Origin: Acidimicrobiia bacterium
GTDB taxonomy: Bacteria; Actinomycetota; Acidimicrobiia; Acidimicrobiales; SZUA-35
Direction of reading: 5' to 3'
NCBI GenBank assembly: GCA_029857855.1
Contig: JAOUGG010000119.1
Coordinates: forward strand, 1-6,981
DNA length: 6,981 bases
The position numbers and the translations under genes are program-made. Positions within the stretch are counted from its first letter, which is position 1, and each line of letters opens with the position of its first letter. The notes under the pieces were generated by a model. It was given only the letters and a program-made list of their open reading frames with translations. It made no database searches and was not told the origin of the DNA. Shown piece after piece: positions 1-5,910 of the stretch.

Positions 1-96
1 ATGGCCGGTCTGATCGCGCGGCGGCGCCGACAGGTCGAGGGCTCATCGACCCGGAGGTTCAACGGTGACCGTCAACCGGCCGATGGGGACCGGTGA
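1..96 (+). CDS. C-terminal tail of an unidentified upstream gene (5' end outside window)
   Basis: Frame 1 is open from the first base to a TGA at 94-96 and gives about 31 residues ending in QPADGDR. The tail is arginine-rich and polar, with RRRR near residues 7-10, as in a cytoplasmic tail. About three quarters of its codons end in G or C, in line with real genes nearby. Its stop overlaps the GTG start of the next gene as GTGA (93-96), the same coupling seen at other junctions here, which supports a real upstream gene in the same transcript. The window happens to begin with ATG, but this is probably not the true start. No domain is visible and function cannot be assigned. It could be non-coding. 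Confidence 0.4.
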   Translation: MAGLIARRRRQVEGSSTRRFNGDRQPADGDR

Positions 97-641
97 CCTC
101 AACCGACGACACGGCGCTCGACCCGGAGGCCGAGGCTCGATTCAACGCCATCGTGGCCCGGCGACTCGCCGACGACGAGCGGCACCTGGCCGATCGCCGG
201 GCCCGCCGGGTGCTCTGGCTCTCCCACCACTGGCCCGACCACTACGGCGAGCGTTGTGTGATGGTCGGCGGTCGACCGGCGTGTCGACGATGCAGTGCGC
301 TCTACAGCGTTGGCTTCGCCGTCGCGCTGGCGTCGACGTTCGGGGTGGATCCCTGGCCCGATCGTCTCGATCCCGGGCTGATCTGGCTGTTGTGCCTACC
401 GGCGACCGCGGCCTTCGTCGGTGAGGCGCTTGGCTGGTTCCGCTACTCGGTTCGCTGGCAGGTGGCGACCACGCTGGTCGCCGGTCTCGCCTTCGGCAAG
501 GCTCTCGGCCACGAGCTCGAACAGCGCTGGTCGTCGGAGTTCTGGGGGCCCATCGCCGTGTTCGGGGGCCTCTGGTTCTTCGCCAGCCTGATCGGACACC
601 GACGGCGGGCCGATGTCGACGGAGCCCGCGCCGCTCAGTAG
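93..641 (+). CDS. Small membrane protein, DUF2085-like, with conserved Cys/His motif
   Basis: The 182-residue product starts at GTG. Its N-terminus (1-40) is soluble, charged and probably helical. A motif follows with HH (45-46), WPDH (47-50), C55, GGRPAC (59-64) and RRCSALY (65-71). The C55, C64-x2-C67 and LY pattern just before the first helix resembles the cysteine motif of DUF2085 membrane proteins, whose function is unknown; the cysteines and histidines could bind a metal (inference). Four hydrophobic segments lie near 72-86, 96-113, 121-138 and 152-168, and the protein ends in a basic tail. The start is uncertain: GTG 93 has only GGGGA upstream, although it overlaps the previous stop as GTGA. 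The strongest ribosome site (GGAGG at 53-57) serves an out-of-frame GTG at 65. The 3' end overlaps convergent cobO by 7 bp, so it is probably not functionally linked to the corrinoid operon. Confidence 0.7.
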   Translation: MTSTDDTALDPEAEARFNAIVARRLADDERHLADRRARRVLWLSHHWPDHYGERCVMVGGRPACRRCSALYSVGFAVALASTFGVDPWPDRLDPGLIWLLCLPATAAFVGEALGWFRYSVRWQVATTLVAGLAFGKALGHELEQRWSSEFWGPIAVFGGLWFFASLIGHRRRADVDGARAAQ

Positions 642-1207
642 TCGATCCCCTTCTTGGCCACGATCCCGGCGTCGAAGGCGTGTTTGACATTGCGCATCTC
701 GGTGACCGTGTCGGCGATGTCGATGACCTCGTCGATCATGTCGCGGCCGGTGAGGATGACGCTGGTTGTCTCGGGACGGTCGGCGATGGTGGCCACGACA
801 TCGGCCCGGTCGATCCAGTCCCAGGTGAGGGCGTAGCTGATCTCGTCGAGCACGACCAGGCGGTGCTCACCACCCTCGATCAGCTCCTTGGCCCGATTCC
901 AGGCCGCGGTGGCCAGTGCCGCGCTCTCGTCGAGATCGTTCGAGTCCCAGGTGAAGCCGTCGCCCTCGGCGTACCAGTCGACGCCGAGGTCCCGGCAGAT
1001 CTTCTCCTCGCCGACGTGCCAGCCGCCGCTCTTCAGAAACTGCACGACGGCCACGTTCCACCCTTGGGCCACGGCCCGCAACACGGTGCCGAACGCAGCC
1101 GTCGATTTACCCTTGCCGTCGCCGGTGTTGACCAGCACGAGTGATCGCACTGTTCTCGCTGTGGTCGTATCGGGCTTGTCCTGTGGCGGTTCGTCGGGGG
1201 TGGTCAT
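635..1207 (-). CDS. cobO: ATP:corrinoid adenosyltransferase (CobO/BtuR/CobA family)
   Basis: This 190-residue protein transfers the adenosyl group of ATP to reduced cob(I)alamin or another cob(I)yrinic acid intermediate, giving coenzyme B12 in the cytoplasm. The length is normal for the family. It has a short polar N-terminus (1-20), then the P-loop GDGKGKST (29-36) followed by AAFG, which is the hallmark of CobA/BtuR. Next come VVQFLK (54-59), GDGFTW (82-87), Walker B-like LVVLDEISYAL (117-127) with D121/E122, and VILTGR (near 150-155). The C-terminus has the usual TEM-x-x-VKHAFDAGI pattern. ATG at 1207 was chosen because it overlaps the ATPase stop as ATGA and has GAGGGAG about 10 nt upstream. 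It is the last gene of the riboswitch-led operon, so uptake and activation of the cofactor share one transcript. Its 3' end overlaps the convergent membrane-protein gene by 7 bp, and I see no terminator of its own. Confidence 0.95.
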   Translation of the reverse strand: MTTPDEPPQDKPDTTTARTVRSLVLVNTGDGKGKSTAAFGTVLRAVAQGWNVAVVQFLKSGGWHVGEEKICRDLGVDWYAEGDGFTWDSNDLDESAALATAAWNRAKELIEGGEHRLVVLDEISYALTWDWIDRADVVATIADRPETTSVILTGRDMIDEVIDIADTVTEMRNVKHAFDAGIVAKKGIDY

Positions 1208-2145
1208 GATGGCGGGTCTCCCTCGCTCGGTTCGATGTGATGAAGATGGATGACAGGTTGAAGGTGCGGGTCGGCGACGGTGCGGTGTTTGTCGGCGGTC
1301 CTCGAACGGTGGCCGATGGGGACGACGATGACACCCCCGTTGGGATCGGGAAGAACCGACACCTCGACGCCGTAGTGACCCGACAGGATCTCGGCGGTCA
1401 GCACGTCCGACGGGCGGCCCTGAACCGCGGGCCGACCGTGATCGAGGAGCAGGACCTGGTCGGCATGGCGACTGGCGATCGTCAGATCGTGCATGGAGGT
1501 GATGACGATGAGGCCGTACCGCTCCCGCAGCTCGTCGACCAGTTCGAGGACGGCCATCTGATGCGCCAGGTCGAGCGCGCTCGTCGGCTCGTCGAGGACC
1601 AGGATGGAGGCCTGCTGGACGATGGCCCGGGCCAGCGCGACCCGCTGGGACTCGCCACCGGAAAGCTCGGCCACCGGTCGGGCGGCCATGTCGGCCAGGT
1701 CGAGATCGGCCAGGGTCCGCCCGACGAGGTCGCGGTCGCGCCCCGACTCGAACTGGAACCACCGCAGGTGCGACGTCCGACCCATCAGCACGTACTCGGC
1801 GGTCGTCATGCCAGGGGGCAGCACGGGGTTCTGGGGCACGTAGGCCACCAACCGAGCGGCCCGTGGCGGCGCCCCCCGACCAGACCCGACCGACGGTTCG
1901 CCGTCGAGGCGGAAGTCGACCGTTCCGGAATGGTCGACGACGCCGGCGATCGCCTTCAGGAGCGTGGATTTGCCGGCTCCGTTCGGACCGATGACGGCGA
2001 GCCATTCGCCGGCGGCGGTTGTGAGCGAGACCCGGTCGAGCACCGTGACCTGCCGGTAACGGACCGACACGTCGGTCAGCTCGAGGCGGCGCACGGCGCC
2101 GACCGCCGGCGCGATCGAGGTCGGCCTTCGGGTCGGGGCGGTCAT
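1204..2145 (-). CDS. btuD: Corrinoid (B12) ABC importer, ATP-binding protein, BtuD/FecE type
   Basis: This 313-residue cytoplasmic ATPase powers the importer. Motifs occur in order: Walker A GPNGAGKST (53-61), Q-loop with Q105 in YVPQNP, signature LSGGESQRVALARA (161-174), Walker B ILVLDEP (181-187), D-loop SALD (189-192) and switch histidine H219 in SMHD. This order and the spacing fit the iron-siderophore/B12 importer ATPases. B12 rather than iron is assigned from the riboswitch and cobO. The start ATG overlaps the permease stop as ATGA, and its own stop overlaps cobO in the same way, so translation is probably coupled; no good Shine-Dalgarno is seen. The family-like part ends near residue 280 (VIVVPIG). 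A tail of about 33 residues follows with histidines at 279, 287, 294, 300, 302 and 303, whose role is unknown. The open frame continues upstream through the permease, but that is another frame, not a fusion. Confidence 0.93.
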   Translation of the reverse strand: MTAPTRRPTSIAPAVGAVRRLELTDVSVRYRQVTVLDRVSLTTAAGEWLAVIGPNGAGKSTLLKAIAGVVDHSGTVDFRLDGEPSVGSGRGAPPRAARLVAYVPQNPVLPPGMTTAEYVLMGRTSHLRWFQFESGRDRDLVGRTLADLDLADMAARPVAELSGGESQRVALARAIVQQASILVLDEPTSALDLAHQMAVLELVDELRERYGLIVITSMHDLTIASRHADQVLLLDHGRPAVQGRPSDVLTAEILSGHYGVEVSVLPDPNGGVIVVPIGHRSRTADKHRTVADPHLQPVIHLHHIEPSEGDPPS

Positions 2146-3308
2146 GTCCACGAGCCCCGACGGGTCCAGAGCAGCACGGCGAAGAAGGGGGCTCCGAAGA
2201 AGGCGGTGACCACACCGATCGGCAGTTCGGCCCCGGTGACGAGGTTGCGGGCGCCGATGTCGGCGAGTACCAGAAATGCCGCCCCCGCCACCGCGGAGAG
2301 CGGCACCACCACCCGGTAGCTGGCGCCGACCACCAACCGTATGGCGTGGGGCACAATGATGCCCACGAACGCGATGAGCCCGCTCACCGAGACCGCGGCG
2401 GCCGCCAGCAGGGAGGCGATCACCACGAGAACGGCCCGGACCACGGTGACGTTGATCCCGAGGGCGGTCGCCTCGTCGTCGCCGAGTTGCATGACGTCGA
2501 GATGGCGGGCCAGACCGACGGCGACAAGACCGCAGACCACCACGTAGGGGGTGAGCAGACCGACATCGGACCAGCCGAAGGTTCCGAGACGACCGAGGAT
2601 CCAGGCGTAGACCTCGTTGAGGATCTCGGAGTTCCGCTGCATCACATACGTTTGACAGGCGGTGAAGAACGAGGCCACCGCCACTCCCGCCAGCAACAGT
2701 GACGCCGCCGACCGGGAGGAGCCGAAACCGAGGACCGCGGCGATCCCCACGGCGAGGAGGCCACCCAGGAACGCGGCGGCCGGTACCGCGTGGAAAGGGC
2801 CCCACCCGTAGCGGGCGCCGGTGACGATGGCCAGGGTGGCGCCGAGTCCGGCCCCGGCGGCGACGCCGAGCAGGTAGGGGTCGGCCAACGGGTTGCGGAA
2901 CACTCCCTGGAACACGGCGCCGCTCATCGCCAGTGCGGCGCCGACCAACGCGCCGAGCACGGCCCGGGGCAGACGCCACTGCCACAGGATCGACTCCTGG
3001 GTCGACGTGAGCCCCGAATCGATCCTGACACCGGGTAGGCCGTCGAGAAGGCCACCGACGACCTGCCCGAACCCGAGGTCGCTGGAGCCGACCGAGACCG
3101 ACAACAGCAACCCGAGGGCCAGGCAGAGCAGCGACACCAGCCACGCCATCCGGGGCACACGGAAGGCCCCGGCGACGGCCCGTTGTATCTCGGCCTGCGG
3201 CTCGATCGACCCGGCCGGTGCCGCCTCGGGCGCATCGGGCATCGGAGCGGGCGAGACGGCCGAGGGAAGGGGGGCACTGGCCCTGGCACTGGCACCGGGG
3301 GAGGTCAT
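2142..3308 (-). CDS. btuC: Corrinoid (B12) ABC importer, permease, BtuC/FecCD family
   Basis: This 388-residue polytopic membrane protein forms the transport channel as a homodimer. Family marks include WRLPRAVLGALVGAALAMSG (111-130), FRNPLADPYLLG (137-148), a cytoplasmic loop GDDEATALGI (276-285) of the kind that contacts the ATPase, GLIAFVGIIVPHAIRL (310-325), and ELPIGVVTAFFGAPFFAVLL (361-380) before a basic end. About nine or ten hydrophobic helices follow residue 54. The first 50 residues are an Ala/Pro/Ser-rich, non-hydrophobic extension that is probably cytoplasmic and disordered; the true start could be one of the downstream codons. ATG 3308 is preferred because it overlaps the binding-protein stop as TGATG. 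No strong ribosome site precedes it, which suggests reinitiation from the upstream gene. Substrate is inferred from context; the sequence alone would also fit an iron-siderophore permease. Confidence 0.93.
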   Translation of the reverse strand: MTSPGASARASAPLPSAVSPAPMPDAPEAAPAGSIEPQAEIQRAVAGAFRVPRMAWLVSLLCLALGLLLSVSVGSSDLGFGQVVGGLLDGLPGVRIDSGLTSTQESILWQWRLPRAVLGALVGAALAMSGAVFQGVFRNPLADPYLLGVAAGAGLGATLAIVTGARYGWGPFHAVPAAAFLGGLLAVGIAAVLGFGSSRSAASLLLAGVAVASFFTACQTYVMQRNSEILNEVYAWILGRLGTFGWSDVGLLTPYVVVCGLVAVGLARHLDVMQLGDDEATALGINVTVVRAVLVVIASLLAAAAVSVSGLIAFVGIIVPHAIRLVVGASYRVVVPLSAVAGAAFLVLADIGARNLVTGAELPIGVVTAFFGAPFFAVLLWTRRGSWT

Positions 3309-4192
3309 CAGGCCACGGATTCGGCGATGGCTTCCATGAACTGCACGATACGGGGGCCCCAGCGGGAGGAAATATCGGCGTCGACCTCGACGATGCGGCC
3401 GTTGGCCACGGCGCTGATTGAATCCCAGCCGGGGCGGGCGGCGATGACGTCGGCGCCGTAGGGGGCCTGGGAGGTGTAGACGATGACGTCGGGGTCGGCG
3501 GCGATGATCGTCTCACCGTCGATGAGGGGGAAGCCGGTGCCGTCGTCGTGGGCATCGGCGATGTTCTCGAACCCCATGGCGGTGTACACCTGACCGATGA
3601 AGGTGTTCGACGTAGCGGTGTAGAACGACTCGTCGATCTCGTGGAACACGGTCAACGGCTCGTCGCGCTCCGGCAGTCCGGAAAGCACCGCTTCGATCCC
3701 GGCCCGGATCTGGGCGTTGGAGTCGGCGGCACCGTCGATCTGTCCGGTGACAACGCCGAGATCGGCGATCTGGGCGTAGACGTCGTCGATGCCGGCCGCT
3801 GGCGGCTGGTTCAGCACAGTGATGCCGAGCGCCGTGAGTCCGCTCTCGACGTCTTCCGGCAGTCCCTGGGTAACGACAAGATCGGGTTCGGTGGCGACGA
3901 TGGCCTCGAGATCGGGCACGAAGCCGTCGAGTGTTCCGTCGGGGGCTTCGTCCGGGTAGTTCGAGTAGAGGTCGACGGCGACGACCTGCTCGCCGGCACC
4001 GATGGCGTAGAGCATCTCGGTCGCGGTGGGCGACAGCGACACGATTCGGCCCGGGACCTCCCCGGAGGCTGAGGCTGCCGCCGCGGCTTCGTCGGCCGCC
4101 GTGTCGACCTCGGATCCACACGCTGCGGCTACGCCGAGAACGAGGAGCACGACCACCCACGGACGGGTGAGGGTCTTGACCGCTTGCTTCAC
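3308..4192 (-). CDS. btuF: Corrinoid-binding lipoprotein of ABC importer, BtuF-like (periplasmic-binding fold)
   Basis: The 294-residue product captures the corrinoid outside the membrane and hands it to the permease. A basic n-region (KQAVKTLTR) and hydrophobic stretch WVVVLLVLGVAAA lead to a lipobox VAAAC with C25 as the lipidation site. Ala at -3 makes it slightly atypical. An acidic Ala/Ser linker follows (26-46), then the BtuF/TroA-type fold: RIVSLSPTATEMLYAIGAG (49-67), VPDLEAIVATEPDLVV (92-107), and WDSISAVANGRIVEVD (256-271). GTG at 4192 is chosen because GGAGG at 4203-4207 lies 10 nt before it, whereas ATG at 4201 is only 1 nt from that site; starting at 4201 would add MSL. An upstream in-frame codon at 4282 falls inside the riboswitch and is rejected. 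First gene of the operon; the stop overlaps btuC as TGATG. B12 specificity is inferred from the riboswitch and cobO. Confidence 0.9.
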   Translation of the reverse strand: MKQAVKTLTRPWVVVLLVLGVAAACGSEVDTAADEAAAAASASGEVPGRIVSLSPTATEMLYAIGAGEQVVAVDLYSNYPDEAPDGTLDGFVPDLEAIVATEPDLVVTQGLPEDVESGLTALGITVLNQPPAAGIDDVYAQIADLGVVTGQIDGAADSNAQIRAGIEAVLSGLPERDEPLTVFHEIDESFYTATSNTFIGQVYTAMGFENIADAHDDGTGFPLIDGETIIAADPDVIVYTSQAPYGADVIAARPGWDSISAVANGRIVEVDADISSRWGPRIVQFMEAIAESVA

Positions 4193-4201
4193 GAGACTCA
4201 T

Positions 4202-4262
4202 ACCTCCTGTTGCTCGGAGGTTTTCTCGTGTCAGGCGATGACGACGAGATCCTTGCTCCGAG
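4202..4262 (-). promoter_or_regulatory. Riboswitch expression platform: Shine-Dalgarno sequestor and competing anti-sequestor
   Basis: Read on the - strand, ACCTCC (4221-4216) is perfectly complementary to GGAGGT (4207-4202), which holds the ribosome site of btuF; the loop is 8 nt. This hairpin would hide the ribosome site. Upstream, CTCGGAG (4262-4256) is complementary over 7 bases to CTCCGAG (4219-4213), which includes part of the sequestor arm. The two pairings exclude each other. The simplest model is translational control, with high coenzyme B12 favouring the sequestor. The complementarity is seen directly; the switching is inferred. There is no T-run after either hairpin, which argues against transcriptional attenuation. 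Confidence 0.65.
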
Positions 4263-4280
4263 GACCTTCGTGACGACCTC

Positions 4281-4381
4281 ACCCGCTAGGCGACCTGGCT
4301 TACATCACGACCCGTGATGATCACAGTTGCGGCACAGCACCGGATTCGCACCGGATTTCGCTAGCTGGTTCGGTGGCGGAC
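4281..4381 (-). promoter_or_regulatory. Cobalamin riboswitch aptamer
   Basis: The - strand carries the conserved core of the cobalamin riboswitch family. It contains GCGAAATCCGG, then TGCGAATCCGG (stem CCGG 4354-4351 with CCGG 4343-4340), then GCTG and CCGCAACTGTGA (to 4321). A short hairpin ATCAC/GTGAT follows, then GTAAGCCAGGTCGCC (4303-4289), matching the 3' B12-box consensus (CAGG-x3-CCT-x-GC type). Possible closing helices are GTCCGC (4381-4376) with GCGGGT (4286-4281) and GCTAG (4365-4361) with CTAGC (4289-4285). At about 100 nt it is compact for the family, with a very short variable arm. It lies about 80 nt before btuF and should lower expression of the operon when the cell has enough cobalamin. 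Confidence 0.9.
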
Positions 4382-4418
4382 CGTCGCGGTTTGGACCGTT
4401 CGAGTGACGCCTGGGCCA

Positions 4419-4424
4419 ATCATA
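4419..4424 (-). promoter_or_regulatory. Putative -10 box for the btuFCD-cobO operon
   Basis: TATGAT on the - strand matches five of six bases of the housekeeping -10 consensus. It would start transcription near 4412, about 30 nt before the riboswitch aptamer. No good -35 sits at 17 nt: TTGTGA at 4442-4437 is only 12 nt away. The location is sensible, but the assignment rests on one short box. Confidence 0.35.
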
Positions 4425-4452
4425 AGCCGGGCTCGGTCACAACGGACGCCAC

Positions 4453-4469
4453 CGCCGGAAACACCGGCG
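4453..4469. repeat. Short inverted repeat between terminator and riboswitch promoter
   Basis: CGCCGG and CCGGCG flank a 5-nt spacer (AAACA on +). The repeat lies about 30 bp upstream of the putative -10 of the corrinoid operon and next to the T-tract of the - strand terminator. It could be an operator or part of a composite termination region. It may also be chance in GC-rich DNA. Confidence 0.3.
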
Positions 4470-4525
4470 AAAAAGCAAAAAACGATGGGGCCAGCCATTG
4501 GAGGGAAGTAATGGCTGGCCCCATC
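4470..4525 (-). terminator. Strong intrinsic terminator, - strand, with no visible gene upstream
   Basis: Arms 4484-4499 and 4510-4525 are a perfect 16-bp inverted repeat with a 10-nt loop. On the - strand the stem is followed by G, six T, GC and five T (4482-4470), the classic form of a Rho-independent terminator. On the + strand there is no T-run after the stem. It would stop - strand transcription coming from the menC side before it reaches the riboswitch promoter. The only - strand open frame upstream is antisense to menC and looks like a shadow. The terminator may therefore insulate the operon from antisense transcription or end a small untranslated RNA. Confidence 0.75.
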
Positions 4526-4651
4526 TGCCTGACAGTGTATAGCACTACTGCCGTTTGCAACCATCCTTCCGGATAGGTCGATTTACCGTGAATCCGGGCG
4601 TTCGGCCAGGGTGGAAACCGTCCGAGACGGGGCCGGACATGCCGGTCGAAC

Positions 4652-4657
4652 TACCAT
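4652..4657 (+). promoter_or_regulatory. Putative -10 box (TANNNT) for menC, suggesting a leaderless mRNA
   Basis: TACCAT fits the actinobacterial TANNNT -10 pattern and ends 10 nt before ATG 4668. Transcription would start at or within a few bases of the start codon. No Shine-Dalgarno precedes that ATG, which fits leaderless translation. No -35 is obvious. Confidence 0.35.
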
Positions 4658-4667
4658 CGTGACACTC

Positions 4668-5909
4668 ATGGCCGATCACGACCATTCTCCGCTCCCGCCG
4701 TCGGCCGACGTCACCGTCGAGCGCGTCGAGATTCGCAAACTCCGGCTCCCGGTCCTCGAATCGCTGGACGCCGCCCATGGCCGCACAGCCGGTCCTGATC
4801 GGGAGCTCACGGTCGTCGCCCTGTACGGCGCGAACGGCGAAACGGGATGGGGCGAGTGTGCCGCGCTGGCCACCACCGGCTACTGGCACGAGACGGCTTC
4901 GTCGGTGTTCGAGACTCTCGCCGGGCTCATCGGCGATCTCGCCGGCCGGACGCCCGCCGATCTGACCGACCCGACGATTGTTCCCGGGCTCGATCCGGAT
5001 CACCGGCCGATGGCGGCGGCTGCGCTGGAGATGGCGGCGTTGGACCTGGCGGGAAAGACGGATGGATACCCACTCAGCGAATGGCTGGGCTCATCCCGAA
5101 CCTCGGTGCCGGCCGGCGCCGCCGTCGGTCTGGGTCCGGCCGACACCGTGGCCGAGCGTGTAATCGGGCTCGCGGGTGAGGGTTATCGCCGGGTCAAGGT
5201 GAAGATCGAACCGGTCACCGCCACCACCGTGGTGAGCGCCGTGGCCGATCGATTGGCGGACCTGTTCGGCGTCGATGCCGCCGGACGACTCCGGGGATTC
5301 GAGCTTCATGTCGACGCCAACGGTGCCTACCCCGGCGGCTCGAGTGGCGAATCGGTCGATGCCCCCGCGCTCGAGGAACTGGTCGGCCTGGCCCGCCGGG
5401 GGGTGCAGGCCATCGAGCAGCCGTTCGCGGTCGACGACGAGGTCGCGGCCGCCGCGTTGCGGTCGGCGTTGATCGATGCCAATCTCCCGACCCTGGTCAT
5501 GGCCGACGAGGCAGCTCACTCCGTGGCCTCGGCCCGGGCGGTCTTCGCCGCCGGAGCCGTCGACGGCGTGGTGATCAAGCCGTCGCGCCTGGGCGGGCTC
5601 GTGGCGGCCCGTCGCGCCATCAGGAGTCTGGCGGCCGACGGAGCGGCCGTGGCCGTCGGCGGCATGGTGGAATCGGCCCTCGGCCGTCACAGTCTGGCCG
5701 CCGTCGCCTCGCTGGACGGGGTCTCGGTGACCGGGGACCTGTCCCCCGCTCGACGTTGGCTCCGTGACGATCCCTGGCCCGATGTCGGAACCGTGGACAT
5801 CGACGAGACGCTGCATGTGCTCGTTCCGACGGCGCCGGGCGTCGCCCCGCCACCCGATCCCGACAAGATCGTGCACTTCACGGTCGATCAGGTGTCGGCC
5901 GGCCGCTGA
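4668..5909 (+). CDS. menC: o-Succinylbenzoate synthase, enolase superfamily
   Basis: This cytoplasmic enzyme dehydrates SHCHC to o-succinylbenzoate in menaquinone synthesis. The 413-residue product has the enolase-superfamily layout: N-terminal capping domain to about 135 (GETGWGECAAL 57-67), then the barrel. KVK (177-179) has K179 as the likely catalytic base. Metal ligands are D216 (HVDAN), E250 (AIEQP) and D280 (MADEA). The second lysine is K304 (VIKPSRLGG), and GGMVESALG (331-339) is the usual late-barrel motif. It is longer than most MenC proteins (roughly 320-375 residues), with extra sequence in the barrel before D216 and a C-terminal tail (about 375-413). Close relatives racemise N-acylamino acids or dipeptides, so sequence alone is not decisive; menH and menD next door favour MenC. 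ATG 4668 is preferred: GTG 4659 and an upstream start at 4611 are in frame, but none has a good ribosome site. Confidence 0.85.
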   Translation: MADHDHSPLPPSADVTVERVEIRKLRLPVLESLDAAHGRTAGPDRELTVVALYGANGETGWGECAALATTGYWHETASSVFETLAGLIGDLAGRTPADLTDPTIVPGLDPDHRPMAAAALEMAALDLAGKTDGYPLSEWLGSSRTSVPAGAAVGLGPADTVAERVIGLAGEGYRRVKVKIEPVTATTVVSAVADRLADLFGVDAAGRLRGFELHVDANGAYPGGSSGESVDAPALEELVGLARRGVQAIEQPFAVDDEVAAAALRSALIDANLPTLVMADEAAHSVASARAVFAAGAVDGVVIKPSRLGGLVAARRAIRSLAADGAAVAVGGMVESALGRHSLAAVASLDGVSVTGDLSPARRWLRDDPWPDVGTVDIDETLHVLVPTAPGVAPPPDPDKIVHFTVDQVSAGR

Positions 5910-5910
5910 T

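Noticed and set aside
1237..2319. 360-residue + strand open frame antisense to the ATPase gene
   Set aside because: Composition is typical of the complement of a GC-rich gene, no domain is recognisable, and the - strand frame carries all ABC ATPase motifs.
635..2356. 573-residue - strand open frame containing cobO
   Set aside because: Only the last 190 residues match CobO. The part upstream of 1207 is Arg/Pro-rich and antisense or out of frame to the ATPase gene, so it is not a fusion.
1204..3555. 783-residue - strand open frame suggesting an ATPase fused to an N-terminal half
   Set aside because: The part upstream of 2145 is the permease and binding-protein genes read in the wrong frame. 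The real permease frame ends at 2142 with an ATGA overlap.
4193..4282. Longer btuF reading frame starting at 4282
   Set aside because: The extra 5' part is the riboswitch expression platform, and a signal peptide needs to begin near 4192-4201.
4484..4525. 16-bp inverted repeat as ends of a mobile element or MITE
   Set aside because: The spacer is only 10 nt, there is no target duplication, and an immediate T-tract on the - strand makes a terminator the better explanation.
4569..4597. Inverted repeat CCGGAT/ATCCGG in the menC upstream region
   Set aside because: Six base pairs with an imperfect interior. There is no T-run and no clear relation to a promoter box, so chance is likely in GC-rich DNA.
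4526..4620. Possible tRNA in the region upstream of menC
   Set aside because: I looked for a T-loop and an acceptor stem on both strands and found no cloverleaf.
5091..5876. 261-residue - strand open frame antisense to menC
   Set aside because: It has no recognisable motif and lies wholly within a gene with intact catalytic residues on the other strand.
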